A stretch of 64,000 bases of DNA from Streptomyces sp. AC512_CC834 (GCF_019049325.1 NZ_JAGMUO010000104.1:48356-112355); one strand, 5' to 3'. Shown: positions 1 through 8,216, numbered from the stretch's first letter. Numbers and translations are program-made. Notes: generated by a model not told the origin, from the letters alone.

Positions 1-48
1 CAAACCCACTGCCGCGACTGCCGCACAGCAGTAGCCCTCCACCCCTGA

Positions 49-384
49 ACCAGCAAGGAGGCTCTGTCCATCGCACTGCGGGACGTACCCGAAGAATTCA
101 CCGCAGATGGACTGGGCAACTGCCCGGCCAAGCACCTCTGGAGGAACCTGGTGGCAGTGGACCTCTCCTTCTACAAGTCCTACATCTCTGAAGAGATCCG
201 AGACGAAGGCCGCGCCCAAGGCCGGGCTGAGGCGCTCCTGCTCGTCCTGGAACAGCGCGGCCTCGATGTCTCCGACGACGTCCGCCCGCGCGTCGCGGAA
301 TGCACCGACCCTGAAACCCTCCGCCACTGGCTCGCCCGAGCCGTTGCCGCGCCAACGGCCGAGGCGATCTTCCAAGACGAGTGA
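49..384 (+). pseudogene. Remnant of an Rpn/PD-(D/E)XK-like nuclease-transposase family gene (C-terminal part)
   Basis: The frame is open from an in-frame stop at 46-48 to the TGA at 382-384. It translates to a tail with the segment LWRNLVAVDLSFYKSYISEE followed by a charged Arg/Glu/Ala helix and an Ile-Phe-x-Asp-Glu end. From memory this resembles the C-terminus of Streptomyces hypothetical proteins of about 300 residues in the Rpn/transposase-associated nuclease group. The catalytic N-terminal part is absent and no convincing start exists, so I treat it as a broken gene. A GTG at 151 with GGAGG just upstream could express the last 77 residues. The frame upstream of the stop at 46-48 may be the end of a different gene. 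Confidence 0.45.
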
Positions 385-543
385 CCCGACGGAGCCATGG
401 GCTGATACCGGGCGTCGGCGACGCCGGTGGTGACGGTCTTGACCCGTTCGCTACTGTGCGCCCAGGAGTTCGAGAACCCGCGAGGCCCTGGGTCGCGGCG
501 GGGGATGCCACGGCCCAGGGCCGGTCTGTGGGGTGGGGTTGGG

Positions 544-1515
544 TCAGTGCTGGTGAGCGGCGCGGTGGGTGACCCTGTTGATGGTCCTGAGGGTGAGGTC
601 GGGGCGGTCGATGTGGATGTAGTGGCCGCTGCCCTTGGCGGTGCTGAGGTGGCTGTTGCGGGAGATCTTGAGCCATTCGTTCTGGCCCTTGGCCCACATG
701 TCCTCCAGGGCGGGGCCGTACTGGGGGACCTCCGCGTACTGGGACTCGTGCTTGAGGATCTCCACGGGGATGCAGCCTGCGGAGTGGACGGGGCCGTCGG
801 CGATGACGAACTGCTCGGGGTTCTGGCCCTCGTTGACGGCGATGGCGCCGTCGCGGAGCTGAGCGGCCGGGCCGGTGGCGTCGGCGGGGATGGTGCGGTT
901 CATGTCGCGGGTGAGGTGGGGGATGGTGGCGTCGAGGAGGACCAGGCCCTTGACGCGGTCGGTGTGGTCGGGGGTGTAGCGGGCGGCGATGTAGCCGCCC
1001 AGGGAGTGGCCGGCCAGGACGACGGGGCGGTCGCCGGCCAGGCGGTCGAGGACCTTGGTGAGCAGCCTGCCGGTGTCGTCGACGGTCTGCAGGGTGCCCG
1101 GGGCGGGCTTGTCGCTGGCGCCTTCGCCGAGGCGGTCGTAGGAGCAGACGCGGGAGGTCTTGGCGAGGGACTTCTGCAGCGGGGCCATGTTCTCCAGGCC
1201 CTCGCCGCCGCCGGCCATCAGCATCACCAGGGGCTCGCCGCGGTGGGTGCGGCCGGAGCAGGAGACGTTGACCGAGTGGCCGTCGATCTGGATCTTCTTC
1301 GTGCCGGTGAAGGAGTCCCCCACCGAGGCCCCCACCGAGGCCCCGACCGTGGCCCCGACCGTGGCCCCGACCGTGGCCGTGGTGGCCGTAGCAGCCGTGG
1401 TGGCCGTGGTGTCGGACTGCGCCTTCGCGTACTCCTGGTCGAGCACGAGTCCCGCACCGGCCACGGTGCAGACGACGGCGGTCGCGGCGGTCGTCTTGGC
1501 GAGGGTGCGGAACAT
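544..1515 (-). CDS. Secreted alpha/beta hydrolase
   Basis: The product has 323 residues. An N-terminal hydrophobic segment (TAATAVVCTVAGAGLVL) acts as a signal or anchor. A low-complexity stretch of repeated Val-Gly-Ala-Thr/Ser follows, then an alpha/beta hydrolase fold. The nucleophile elbow GHSLGG gives the catalytic Ser. SYDRLGEG lies before it, and a late GSGHYIH segment supplies the likely catalytic His. The ATG at 1513-1515 is chosen because GGAGG precedes it; a longer frame reaches 1647 but lacks a ribosome site. The neighbouring TetR gene lies upstream on the same strand. The substrate is not evident; esterase or lipase-like activity is the general expectation for the fold. Confidence 0.8.
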   Translation of the reverse strand: MFRTLAKTTAATAVVCTVAGAGLVLDQEYAKAQSDTTATTAATATTATVGATVGATVGASVGASVGDSFTGTKKIQIDGHSVNVSCSGRTHRGEPLVMLMAGGGEGLENMAPLQKSLAKTSRVCSYDRLGEGASDKPAPGTLQTVDDTGRLLTKVLDRLAGDRPVVLAGHSLGGYIAARYTPDHTDRVKGLVLLDATIPHLTRDMNRTIPADATGPAAQLRDGAIAVNEGQNPEQFVIADGPVHSAGCIPVEILKHESQYAEVPQYGPALEDMWAKGQNEWLKISRNSHLSTAKGSGHYIHIDRPDLTLRTINRVTHRAAHQH

Positions 1516-1698
1516 TACGGCCTCCAGCAGGCAAGGGTGGGGTAGGGCTCGGACGCTCAGGGGCTTGTCTCGGGGTCCTTCTCGGTCGGCCTGTCGTGCT
1601 CGGCGACTGATGAGAACTCTATGGATCCGGCGCCCCCGGATCGTCACCCCGCGGTGGACACCTGCGCGTAGCTCCCCCGGGGGACAGGCGGCACGGCC

Positions 1699-2301
1699 CT
1701 ACGCCCCGTCCGCGCTGATCGACCGCCAGATCCGCTCCGCCAGGACCCCCGCGGCCTCGTCCAGGTCGAGGTCGTGGACACCGGAGAGCCGGCGGCGGGC
1801 GACGGCGACGACCGGGCCCATGACCAGGGTCTCCAGCAGGGGCAGGGGGAGCGGGGCCACCTCACCGGCGTCGATACGGGGCTGGATCCACCGGGCGAAC
1901 GCCGAGACGGTCGGTTCCTGTGCGTCCCGGATCTCCTGACCCCGTGCCATCAGGCGGCGGTCCGCGGGCGGGGAGTGGACCAGGAGTGCCGCGCCCGGAT
2001 GGTCGCGGACGAAGGCGAGGTAGGCCCCGACCACGGCACGGATTCCGTCGCGGGCGGTGTCCGTACCGGTCAGGGCGGTGAGCATCTGTCCCAGCAGCCG
2101 GCTGGTCCAGCGGTCGGTGAGGGCGGTGAGCAGCCCGTCGAGGCTGCCGAAGTGGTGGTACAGGCTGCCGAGGCTGACCCCGCTGGTCCGGGTCACGGCG
2201 GTGACGGTGACGCCCTGTTCGCCCGACTCCGTGTAGAGGCGGAGCGCGGCGTCGAGGAGGAGGTCGGAGGTGACCTCGCCGCGGTGTTGTTTGGGGCTCA
2301 T
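1699..2301 (-). CDS. TetR/AcrR family transcriptional regulator
   Basis: The product has 200 residues. The N-terminal helix-turn-helix spans roughly residues 8-55, with the TetR signature GVSLGSLYHHFGSLDGLL. The C-terminal two thirds is an all-helical ligand-binding domain with no recognised ligand. It lies upstream of the secreted hydrolase on the same strand (183-bp gap) and is divergent from the first kinase gene. The intergenic space holds three TTCTRGAA boxes about 60-95 bp upstream of its start, a good candidate for its own operator. Confidence 0.88.
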   Translation of the reverse strand: MSPKQHRGEVTSDLLLDAALRLYTESGEQGVTVTAVTRTSGVSLGSLYHHFGSLDGLLTALTDRWTSRLLGQMLTALTGTDTARDGIRAVVGAYLAFVRDHPGAALLVHSPPADRRLMARGQEIRDAQEPTVSAFARWIQPRIDAGEVAPLPLPLLETLVMGPVVAVARRRLSGVHDLDLDEAAGVLAERIWRSISADGA

Positions 2302-2359
2302 GGGCAGCGCGCTCTCGTCGGTCTTCGTTCGGGTGGCTCTCGTTGCTGCTTCTTGCTAC

Positions 2360-2396
2360 TTCTGGAACAACGCATTTCTAGAACAATTTTCTAGAA
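2360..2396. promoter_or_regulatory. Triple TTCTRGAA box, candidate TetR operator
   Basis: Three palindromic 8-mers occur at 2360-2367 (TTCTGGAA), 2376-2383 (TTCTAGAA) and 2389-2396 (TTCTAGAA). They sit in an unusually AT-rich stretch between the divergent TetR and kinase genes. Their spacing and symmetry are typical of a repressor operator. That the TetR protein binds here is an inference from position. Confidence 0.5.
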
Positions 2397-2527
2397 GATT
2401 CTTCCAATTCTATGCCTGTCTGACTCAGACTGTCCTCTGCGGGACACGCGTGTCCGCCCGGACTTCGGAGGGGAGCGGGCGGGCCGCGGGTCTCCGGTCG
2501 TCGGGACAACGGGGAGACGGGGCTGAC

Positions 2528-4450
2528 GTGTTGGAGCTGGCGGGCAGCGGGGCGGAGCCGCTGGAGGACGAGGACCCACGGTGGATCGGGACGATCCCGC
2601 TGATCGGACGCCTCGGCGCCGGGGGGATGGGCCGGGTCTATCTCGGAGTTCACGAGGGGCGCTACGCGGCCGTCAAGCAACTCCTGCCCTCGGTCGTCGC
2701 CGAGGACAAGGACTTCCTGCGCCGGTTCGGACACGAGCTGGACAACCTCGCCCGCTTACCCGAGGAGGCGACTGCGCCGCTGCTCGCGGGGAACCGGGAC
2801 GCCCGGCCGCCGTGGTTCGCCACCGCCCATGTCCCGGGCCTCACCCTGACCGAGGCGCTCGAGGCCCACGGCGGCCCCCTGCCCGCCGGTGCGCTGTGGC
2901 TGCTGCTGCGGGAGGCCGCCAAGGGGCTCGCGGCGGTGCACGCGCTGGACATGGTGCACCGGGATCTGAAGCCGTCGAACGTGATGCTGACCCTGGAGGG
3001 TCTTACTCTCATCGACTTCGGGGTGGCCCGGGCCGCGGAGCAGAGTCAGTTGACCAGGACGGGCATGGTGGTGGGTACGCCCGCCTACATGTCGCCGGAG
3101 CAGGCGTCCGGGAGCCGGGCGTCCAGTGGTGCCGTCGATGTCTTCGCGCTGGGTTCGGTGCTGACGTACGCGGCGTCCGGGCAGCCGCCCTTCGGCGACG
3201 AGGCCGGGCACGCCGTGCTGTATCGCATCGTGCACGAGGAGCCCGACCTCCAGCCGCTGCGCGAGTTGGACGCCGAGCTGGCCGAGGTCGTCGGGTCCTG
3301 TCTCGACAAGGACCACGAGGGCAGGCCGAACGCCGCCGAACTGCTCGAGATCGCCGAGCGGCACGGACCGCACGAGCCGCCGCTGTGGCCGGAGCCCATC
3401 ACTGAACGGCTGGCCGAACGGGCCGCCTTCGTCACGAGGTTGCCGGAGGCGGCGGACCTTCCCGAACGCGAGCCGGAGCCCGAGCGCGAGCCGGAGCCCG
3501 AGTCCACGGTTCTCGGGGGTCGGGATCCGAAGCGACGTCGGGACCGGCGCCGAACCCGTGTCTTCCTCGGTGTCGTCCCGATCATGCTCGCGACGGGGGC
3601 GACCCTCGCCGTCCAGCTCATGCCGTACGCCTCCCACGACAAGGCGGAGGCGGACACCGCACCACCGTCCCCGGCCTCGTCCGTCTCCGCGCCCCTGGAT
3701 CCGACGGGATCGCCCTCGGAGTCGGCGACAGGACGGCCGACATCGAGCGCGTCGGAGTCACCGGCGGACGGCAAGGACGGCAAGGACGGCAAGGGCGGCA
3801 AGGGCGGCGAGGACGGAGCGAAGGGCGGCGGGAGCGGCGGGGGAGCGGACCGGTCCGGCGCGGGCGCCACCGGTGGCGGGGGCTCCGACGGCGCCGGTGG
3901 TTCCGGTGGTTCGGCGGGCTCCGACGGCTCGGGCGGAACATCCGCGTCGGGCGGTTCCGACGGCTCGGGCGGGTCCGGTGGGTCCGGTGGGTCTGGTGGG
4001 TCCGGTGGGTCGTCGTCCGGGGCCGGCGGCGGCTCCGGGGACACCGACACCGGCTCCGGCTCCGGCTCCGGCAGCGATACTCCCGCTTCCAGTACGTTCG
4101 CCCTCAAGAACGGCGAGAACGGCAAGTGCCTGGTCCTGTCCTACGGGTACACCAGCGACGGTTCCTGCGGGGCCGCGTCGGCGACCTGGTCGTTCGCCAC
4201 TGCGTCCGACGGTGCCGTAAAGGTCATCAACCGCTCCTCCGGCGCCTGCCTGACCGCGGCCTTCATCGGCCAGAAGCCGATGAGCGGCGACTGCGCCCGG
4301 GAGGGTTCCGCGCAGTTGTGGCGTCGCGGCTCGGGCGGGGTGCTGCGGAGCGTCTTCAACGACGGCTGTCTCGACCTGGCCTTCGGCGGCGGCGTCTCCT
4401 CGCGGCCCTGCGAGTCCGGAGCGGCGTCCCAACGCTGGACGCGGACTTAG
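2528..4450 (+). CDS. Membrane receptor Ser/Thr protein kinase with C-terminal ricin-like beta-trefoil; contains a TTA codon
   Basis: The product has 640 residues. A Hanks-type kinase domain fills about residues 20-285, with glycine loop GAGGMGRVYLG, Lys in AAVKQ, catalytic HRDLKPSN, DFG and GTPAYMSPEQ. A transmembrane helix follows near residues 343-367. Next come an extracellular Gly/Ser/Asp-rich linker (about 411-518) and a Cys-containing domain ending in SQRWTR. The QxW-type repeats suggest a ricin-type carbohydrate-binding trefoil. GTG 2528 is chosen because GGGGAG lies upstream and the protein then aligns with its paralogue at 10162; a longer frame starts at 2270. Codon 77 (2756-2758) is TTA, which implies dependence on the bldA tRNA. 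The stop codon abuts a MITE-like element. Confidence 0.88.
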   Translation: MLELAGSGAEPLEDEDPRWIGTIPLIGRLGAGGMGRVYLGVHEGRYAAVKQLLPSVVAEDKDFLRRFGHELDNLARLPEEATAPLLAGNRDARPPWFATAHVPGLTLTEALEAHGGPLPAGALWLLLREAAKGLAAVHALDMVHRDLKPSNVMLTLEGLTLIDFGVARAAEQSQLTRTGMVVGTPAYMSPEQASGSRASSGAVDVFALGSVLTYAASGQPPFGDEAGHAVLYRIVHEEPDLQPLRELDAELAEVVGSCLDKDHEGRPNAAELLEIAERHGPHEPPLWPEPITERLAERAAFVTRLPEAADLPEREPEPEREPEPESTVLGGRDPKRRRDRRRTRVFLGVVPIMLATGATLAVQLMPYASHDKAEADTAPPSPASSVSAPLDPTGSPSESATGRPTSSASESPADGKDGKDGKGGKGGEDGAKGGGSGGGADRSGAGATGGGGSDGAGGSGGSAGSDGSGGTSASGGSDGSGGSGGSGGSGGSGGSSSGAGGGSGDTDTGSGSGSGSDTPASSTFALKNGENGKCLVLSYGYTSDGSCGAASATWSFATASDGAVKVINRSSGACLTAAFIGQKPMSGDCAREGSAQLWRRGSGGVLRSVFNDGCLDLAFGGGVSSRPCESGAASQRWTRT

Positions 4451-4633
4451 GGGGCGTCGTTTGGATCTTGCCGGGGTCGCGGGGTCTGGCACGCACATCT
4501 GCGGCGTTGTCGTCGGTTGTCGACGCTCCGCGTCGCCGCCCTCCTCCGCCTTGCATCTGCACGCACCAGACCCCGCTCGGGTCGGCAACACGGCACCGTT
4601 GCCTGGAGCCGCCCTGATCCAAACGACGCCCCC
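4450..4633. mobile_element. 184-bp MITE-like element with 18-bp terminal inverted repeats and TA target duplication
   Basis: The perfect terminal inverted repeat GGGGGCGTCGTTTGGATC is at 4450-4467, with its complement at 4616-4633. TA dinucleotides flank both ends (4448-4449 and 4634-4635), as expected for an IS630/mariner-type target duplication. A second, imperfect subterminal repeat begins GGGGTCTGG. No transposase gene is inside. The stop codon TAG of the kinase and that of the LysR gene are each formed by the flanking TA plus the terminal G of the element. It may also serve as a bidirectional terminator. The assignment to the IS630 type is inferred from the TA duplication only. Confidence 0.72.
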
Positions 4634-5547
4634 TAGGGAGCCGGTGCGTCGTACGCCGTGATCGCGGCCCGGACGAAGGAGCGGATCAGCGGGTTTGGGG
4701 CGCGCTCGCGCCAGGCCACCACCACGCGGCTCGGCGGCAGGCCCGTCAGCGGGACCACGGTGAGCCCCTCCGCGGGCACGTGGTCGACGACGGTCATGCC
4801 GACCGTGCCGTTCCACAGGACGGCCTGTTGGCACTCCCGTACGGTACGCACGACCGGCCCCGGCCGCGGCTCCCCGCCGTTCCAGTACGCCTGCCACAGG
4901 GGGTCCGTGCCCTCCGGAAAACGGAACCAGCGGCGGTCGGCCAGCTCCGCCGGTGTCAGGGTCGCCCGGCCGGCCAGCGGATCGTCGGCGCGCAGCAGCG
5001 CTCCCACCGGGTCGGCGCGCAACTCGTGCGTGGTCAGGCCGGTCGGGTCGAAGGGGCCGCGGGTGAGCGCCGCGTCGACCAGCCCGGCGTGCAGCCCGCA
5101 GGTGGGGTCGGTCAGGTCGGTCTCGCGGATGGTGACCTCGACGTGCGGGTGGCGCCGGCGGTAGGCGTCGGCCAGCCGGATCACGTCCGGGTCGGTGCTG
5201 TCGCCGAGGATGCCGACGGTGAGGGTCGCGGCGCCGGCCGCGGCGGACACGCGTGCGCGGACCCGGTCGGCCCGGTCGAGCAGGGCGCGCGCCTCGTCGA
5301 GCAGCACCGCGCCGGCCTCGGTGAGGGTGACACCGGCGGAGGTGCGGTGGAGCAGAGTGGCGCCGAGTTCCGTCTCCAGCGCCTTGATCGCCCGGCTCAG
5401 TGGTGGCTGGCTCATGTGCAGCCGGACGGCGGCCCGGCCGAAGTGGAGTTCCTCGGCGACTGCCACGAAGTAGCGCAGCGTACGCAGCTCCAGCCGGTTC
5501 ACCCCGTTCACCCAGTTCACGCCGTCCATGCCGTTCACCCGGTCCAT
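4633..5547 (-). CDS. LysR family transcriptional regulator
   Basis: The product has up to 304 residues. The winged helix-turn-helix is LRYFVAVAEELHFGRAA...MSQPPLSRAIKALE. The effector domain is of the periplasmic-binding-protein type from about residue 105. The first 18 residues are low-complexity and come from near-repeats of GTTCACCC and GTCCATG at the DNA level. The true start may therefore be the GTG around residue 16, just before LELRTLRYF. It is divergent from the cupin-DoxX pair with a perfect LysR-type inverted repeat between them, so it probably controls both. Its stop codon overlaps the end of the MITE. Confidence 0.88.
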   Translation of the reverse strand: MDRVNGMDGVNWVNGVNRLELRTLRYFVAVAEELHFGRAAVRLHMSQPPLSRAIKALETELGATLLHRTSAGVTLTEAGAVLLDEARALLDRADRVRARVSAAAGAATLTVGILGDSTDPDVIRLADAYRRRHPHVEVTIRETDLTDPTCGLHAGLVDAALTRGPFDPTGLTTHELRADPVGALLRADDPLAGRATLTPAELADRRWFRFPEGTDPLWQAYWNGGEPRPGPVVRTVRECQQAVLWNGTVGMTVVDHVPAEGLTVVPLTGLPPSRVVVAWRERAPNPLIRSFVRAAITAYDAPAP

Positions 5548-5554
5548 CCTGCGA

Positions 5555-5573
5555 CGATACCCGCACGGTATCG
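5555..5573. promoter_or_regulatory. LysR-type T-N11-A inverted repeat
   Basis: CGATACC-N5-GGTATCG is a perfect 19-bp interrupted palindrome whose inner T and A are 11 bases apart, the classical LysR box. It lies 7 bp upstream of the LysR start and 54 bp upstream of the cupin ATG, so it is placed to autoregulate and to activate the divergent genes. Confidence 0.7.
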
Positions 5574-5627
5574 AGTGTGCCGAACAGGTCTTGGACGCTC
5601 CCGGTGCCCCGGCGGTGGAATCGAAGC

Positions 5628-6152
5628 ATGACCGACGAACCGCAGAACAATGAGCCGGGCGCGGACCCCGCCGTGGCGGGCCCCGCCGTGTCGGTGGTCG
5701 GCCCGGATGACGGCGAGACGATCCTCCTCGGCACCACCCGCATGCGCGTCCTGGAGGACGGCAGCCGCACCGGCCACCGCCTTGGGATGGCCGAGTCCGT
5801 ACTCGCTCCGCACACCCCCGGGCCGCCCCAACACCGTCACGCCCGGCACGACGAGGGCTTCTACGTCATCTCCGGCACGGTGCGGTTCACCGTGGGGGAC
5901 GAGGACGTCGACGCGACGGCGGGCACGCTCGTGATGGTCCCGCCCGGCGCACCGCACACCTTCGCCAACACCACCGACGAACCCGCCCGCATGCTCAGCA
6001 CGTTCACCCCGGACCTGTACGTGCAGTACTTCCGGGACCTGCGGGAGCTGTACGCCGACGGCCGCACCCCGACGGCGCAGGAGAGCCTGCGGACGATGAG
6101 CCGCTACGCGACCGAGCCCGCCGCCGACTTCGCCCGGGGGGCCGGGTCGTGA
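5628..6152 (+). CDS. Cupin domain protein
   Basis: The product has 174 residues. It carries a single cupin barrel with metal-binding motif 1 seen as PPQHRHARHDEGFYVISG and motif 2 as PGAPHTFAN. A C-terminal helix follows the barrel. Such proteins are often dioxygenase-like or ligand-binding; no substrate is indicated. The ATG at 5628 is the first start after the LysR operator. Its stop codon overlaps the GTG of the DoxX-like gene (GTGA), so the two are translationally coupled. Confidence 0.82.
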   Translation: MTDEPQNNEPGADPAVAGPAVSVVGPDDGETILLGTTRMRVLEDGSRTGHRLGMAESVLAPHTPGPPQHRHARHDEGFYVISGTVRFTVGDEDVDATAGTLVMVPPGAPHTFANTTDEPARMLSTFTPDLYVQYFRDLRELYADGRTPTAQESLRTMSRYATEPAADFARGAGS

Positions 6153-6511
6153 ACGTCGCGTACTGGATCGTCGCCGCTCTCCTCGCCGCCTTCTACCTCT
6201 ACGGCGGCGGACTGAAGGTGATCCGCGACCGGGACCGGCTCCGGCCGATGATGGCCTGGGTGGACAGCATGCCGATGCCGGCCGTCCGGGCCGTCGGGCT
6301 GGTCGAGGTACTCGGCGCGGCGGGCCTGCTCCTGCCTCCGCTGACGGGCGTCGAGCCCTGGCTGGCCCTGGCCGCGGCCGTCGGGTTCGTGGTCCTCCAG
6401 ATCGGCGCGACCGGAGTGCACCTGAGACTCGGGGACCGTCAAGTCGCCCTCAACATCACGCTTCTGGCGACCGCCGCCGTCACCGCCTGGCTCGCCACGA
6501 CCTGGCTGTGA
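6149..6511 (+). CDS. DoxX family membrane protein
   Basis: The product has 120 residues with four predicted transmembrane helices, starting AYWIVAALLAAFYLYGGGLK. The pattern of a polar loop (MAWVDSMPMPAVRAVGLVEVLGAAGLLLPP) is typical of DoxX/DoxX-like proteins, which are small integral membrane proteins linked to redox or sulfur metabolism in some bacteria. The GTG start overlaps the stop of the cupin gene, so the two form one operon probably controlled by the divergent LysR protein. Confidence 0.82.
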   Translation: MNVAYWIVAALLAAFYLYGGGLKVIRDRDRLRPMMAWVDSMPMPAVRAVGLVEVLGAAGLLLPPLTGVEPWLALAAAVGFVVLQIGATGVHLRLGDRQVALNITLLATAAVTAWLATTWL

Positions 6512-6525
6512 CCGGCGTGTCCGGG

Positions 6526-7554
6526 TCAGCCGGAGGTCCGGCGGGCCGACTCCATGAGCCGGTCGGCGAGGCCCGCGACGAGGTCACGCAACTCGTCGGG
6601 CCGCTCGACGACGAACGGGCGGTCCAGCGAGGCGAGTACGCCCGGCAGCCACTCGAGCCGTTCGGCGCGGATCTCCACCCGGGACCACGGCCCCGCCCCC
6701 TCAGCCGTATCCGCTCCCTCCGCTCCCCCCGCCGTCTCCGCCGTCTCCGCCGTCTCCGTCACGATCGCGACGCTGCCCGGCAGCCGGGTGCGGATCTGCT
6801 CGGCCGTCCCCTGGATCCGCAGGGTCACCGCATGCCGGTACGGGGCGGTGGCGAGCGACGTCAGCACGCGCTCCGCCGGATCGAACCCGGCGGGCGGCTC
6901 GAACGAGCCGGGCAGGATCCGCGCACCGGCGACGCGGTCCAGCCGGAACGTCCGCTCCTCGCCGGCCGACAGATCCCGGCCCGTCACGTACCACCGGCCC
7001 GAGTGGGCGACGAGCCCGTACGGGTACAGCGTGCGTTCGCTGCGCCGGCCACCACCACCGGCGGCGCTGTACCGGATCGCGACCGGTCGGTGATGGCGCA
7101 CCGCGTCGGCGATCGGCAGCAGCACGGCGGTCTCCGGAACGGGCGGCTCGGCCGGCGGGGCCGTGAAGGTGAGGGAGTCGAGTACGGCGTCCAGGCGGTG
7201 GCGCAGCCGCTCCGGCAGTACCCGCCGGACCTTCGCCGCCGCCGTCTCGCCCGCCGTGCCCGCCGCCGAAGTCATCCCGCTCCGCCGCCCGGCGACCAGC
7301 CCCAGCAGTACGGCCAGTGCCTCGTCGTCGGTCAGCATCAGCGGCGGCATGCGGTGTCCGGGGGCGAGCCGGTAGCCGCCGTATCGGCCGCGCACCGACT
7401 CCACGGGGACATCGAGGTCGACGAGGTGGTCGACGTACCGGCGCACCGTGCGCTCGCCGACGCCGAGCCGGTCGGCGAGTTCGGCCACGGTCCGGACACC
7501 GCCGGCCTGGAGGAGTTCGAGCAGGGTGAGCACGCGGGACACGGGACGGGACAT
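6526..7554 (-). CDS. WYL-domain (YafY-type) transcriptional regulator
   Basis: The product has 342 residues. An N-terminal DeoR-like HTH comes first (VLTLLELLQAGGVRTVAELADRLGVGERTVRRYVDHL, then RGRYGGYRL). A WYL domain follows with the WYL-like core SGRWYVTGRDL and a TFRLDRVAGA segment. A Thr/Glu/Ala-rich low-complexity insert (TAETAETAGGAEGADTAEG) interrupts the C-terminal part and matches a GTCTCCGCC repeat in the DNA. ATG 7552-7554 is chosen because the HTH begins directly after it. It is divergent from a VOC protein; this pairing is common in actinomycetes, where the WYL protein controls the neighbouring gene. Confidence 0.87.
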   Translation of the reverse strand: MSRPVSRVLTLLELLQAGGVRTVAELADRLGVGERTVRRYVDHLVDLDVPVESVRGRYGGYRLAPGHRMPPLMLTDDEALAVLLGLVAGRRSGMTSAAGTAGETAAAKVRRVLPERLRHRLDAVLDSLTFTAPPAEPPVPETAVLLPIADAVRHHRPVAIRYSAAGGGGRRSERTLYPYGLVAHSGRWYVTGRDLSAGEERTFRLDRVAGARILPGSFEPPAGFDPAERVLTSLATAPYRHAVTLRIQGTAEQIRTRLPGSVAIVTETAETAETAGGAEGADTAEGAGPWSRVEIRAERLEWLPGVLASLDRPFVVERPDELRDLVAGLADRLMESARRTSG

Positions 7555-7573
7555 GCCCGCAAGTCTGCCGCCG

Positions 7574-7598
7574 ATACCGGCCGGATTGTGACCGGTAT
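7574..7598. promoter_or_regulatory. ATACCGG-N11-CCGGTAT inverted repeat, candidate WYL-regulator operator
   Basis: A perfect 7-bp inverted repeat with an 11-bp spacer lies 20 bp upstream of the WYL regulator start and in the shared upstream region of the VOC gene. Position and symmetry support a regulator site; binding is inferred. Confidence 0.5.
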
Positions 7599-7619
7599 TG
7601 CTCCTAGCGTGAGAACGAA

Positions 7620-7675
7620 AGCAGCGAGTCGTAAGCAGCACGTCGTAAGCAGCACGTCGTATGCAGCGAGTCGTA
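7620..7675. repeat. Four tandem 14-bp repeats (GCAGCRMGTCGTA type)
   Basis: Four head-to-tail copies of a 14-bp unit, variants of AGCAGCACGTCGTA, lie at 7620-7633, 7634-7647, 7648-7661 and 7662-7675, ending 29 bp before the VOC ATG. The outer copies carry GCGAG and the inner copies GCACG. They occupy the likely 5' untranslated region. Confidence 0.7.
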
Positions 7676-7704
7676 AAGCAACGATCGGCCAGGAGGCCCC
7701 CCCC

Positions 7705-8112
7705 ATGAACCTCGTCTCTCTCCGCGTCATCACGGACGACGTCGCCCGCCTCGTCGACTTCTACGAGCGCGCCACCGGCCTGCCCGCGACCTGGGCCACC
7801 GAGGACTTCGCCGAACTGCGCACCGCCTCCGGCACCCTCGCCATCGGCAGCACCCGCACCGTCCCGCTCTTCGCCCCCGGCTCCGCCCACCCGGCCGACA
7901 ACCACAGCGTCATCATCGAGTTCCTCGTCGACGACGTGGACGCCGTGCACCGGAACCTGACCGGCTTCGTCACGGAGTTCGTCAAGGAACCCACCACCAT
8001 GCCCTGGGGCAACCGCGCGCTCCTGTTCCGCGACCCCGACGGCAATCTGGTCAACTTCTTCACCCCGGTCACCCCGGCCGCCGTCGAGAAGTTCGCCGCC
8101 TTCGCCCGCTGA
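7705..8112 (+). CDS. VOC (glyoxalase/bleomycin-resistance) superfamily protein
   Basis: The product has 135 residues. It has the paired beta-alpha-beta-beta-beta modules of the VOC fold: VISLRVITDD-like start (LVSLRVITDDVARLVDFYERATG) and the terminal FRDPDGNLVNFF motif with a candidate metal-binding residue. The ATG is preceded by AGGAGG. Length matches single-domain VOC proteins. Substrate unknown; the divergent WYL regulator is probably its controller. Confidence 0.85.
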   Translation: MNLVSLRVITDDVARLVDFYERATGLPATWATEDFAELRTASGTLAIGSTRTVPLFAPGSAHPADNHSVIIEFLVDDVDAVHRNLTGFVTEFVKEPTTMPWGNRALLFRDPDGNLVNFFTPVTPAAVEKFAAFAR

Positions 8113-8216
8113 CGTATACGGCAGCTCGAGCGCGTACGGACGTTCGAGGGGGTGTGGGTGCCTGCCCCTATGCTGGATTCGCCCGCAGGGTCGAGATCGT
8201 ACGCCGGGAGGCATCT

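Noticed and set aside
2270..2527. Extension of the first kinase to an upstream start at 2270
   Set aside because: The extension runs through the TetR gene and the operator boxes and has no homologous counterpart in the paralogue.
7620..7675. Four 14-bp repeats considered as a CRISPR array
   Set aside because: The units are head to tail without spacers, and no cas genes are present.
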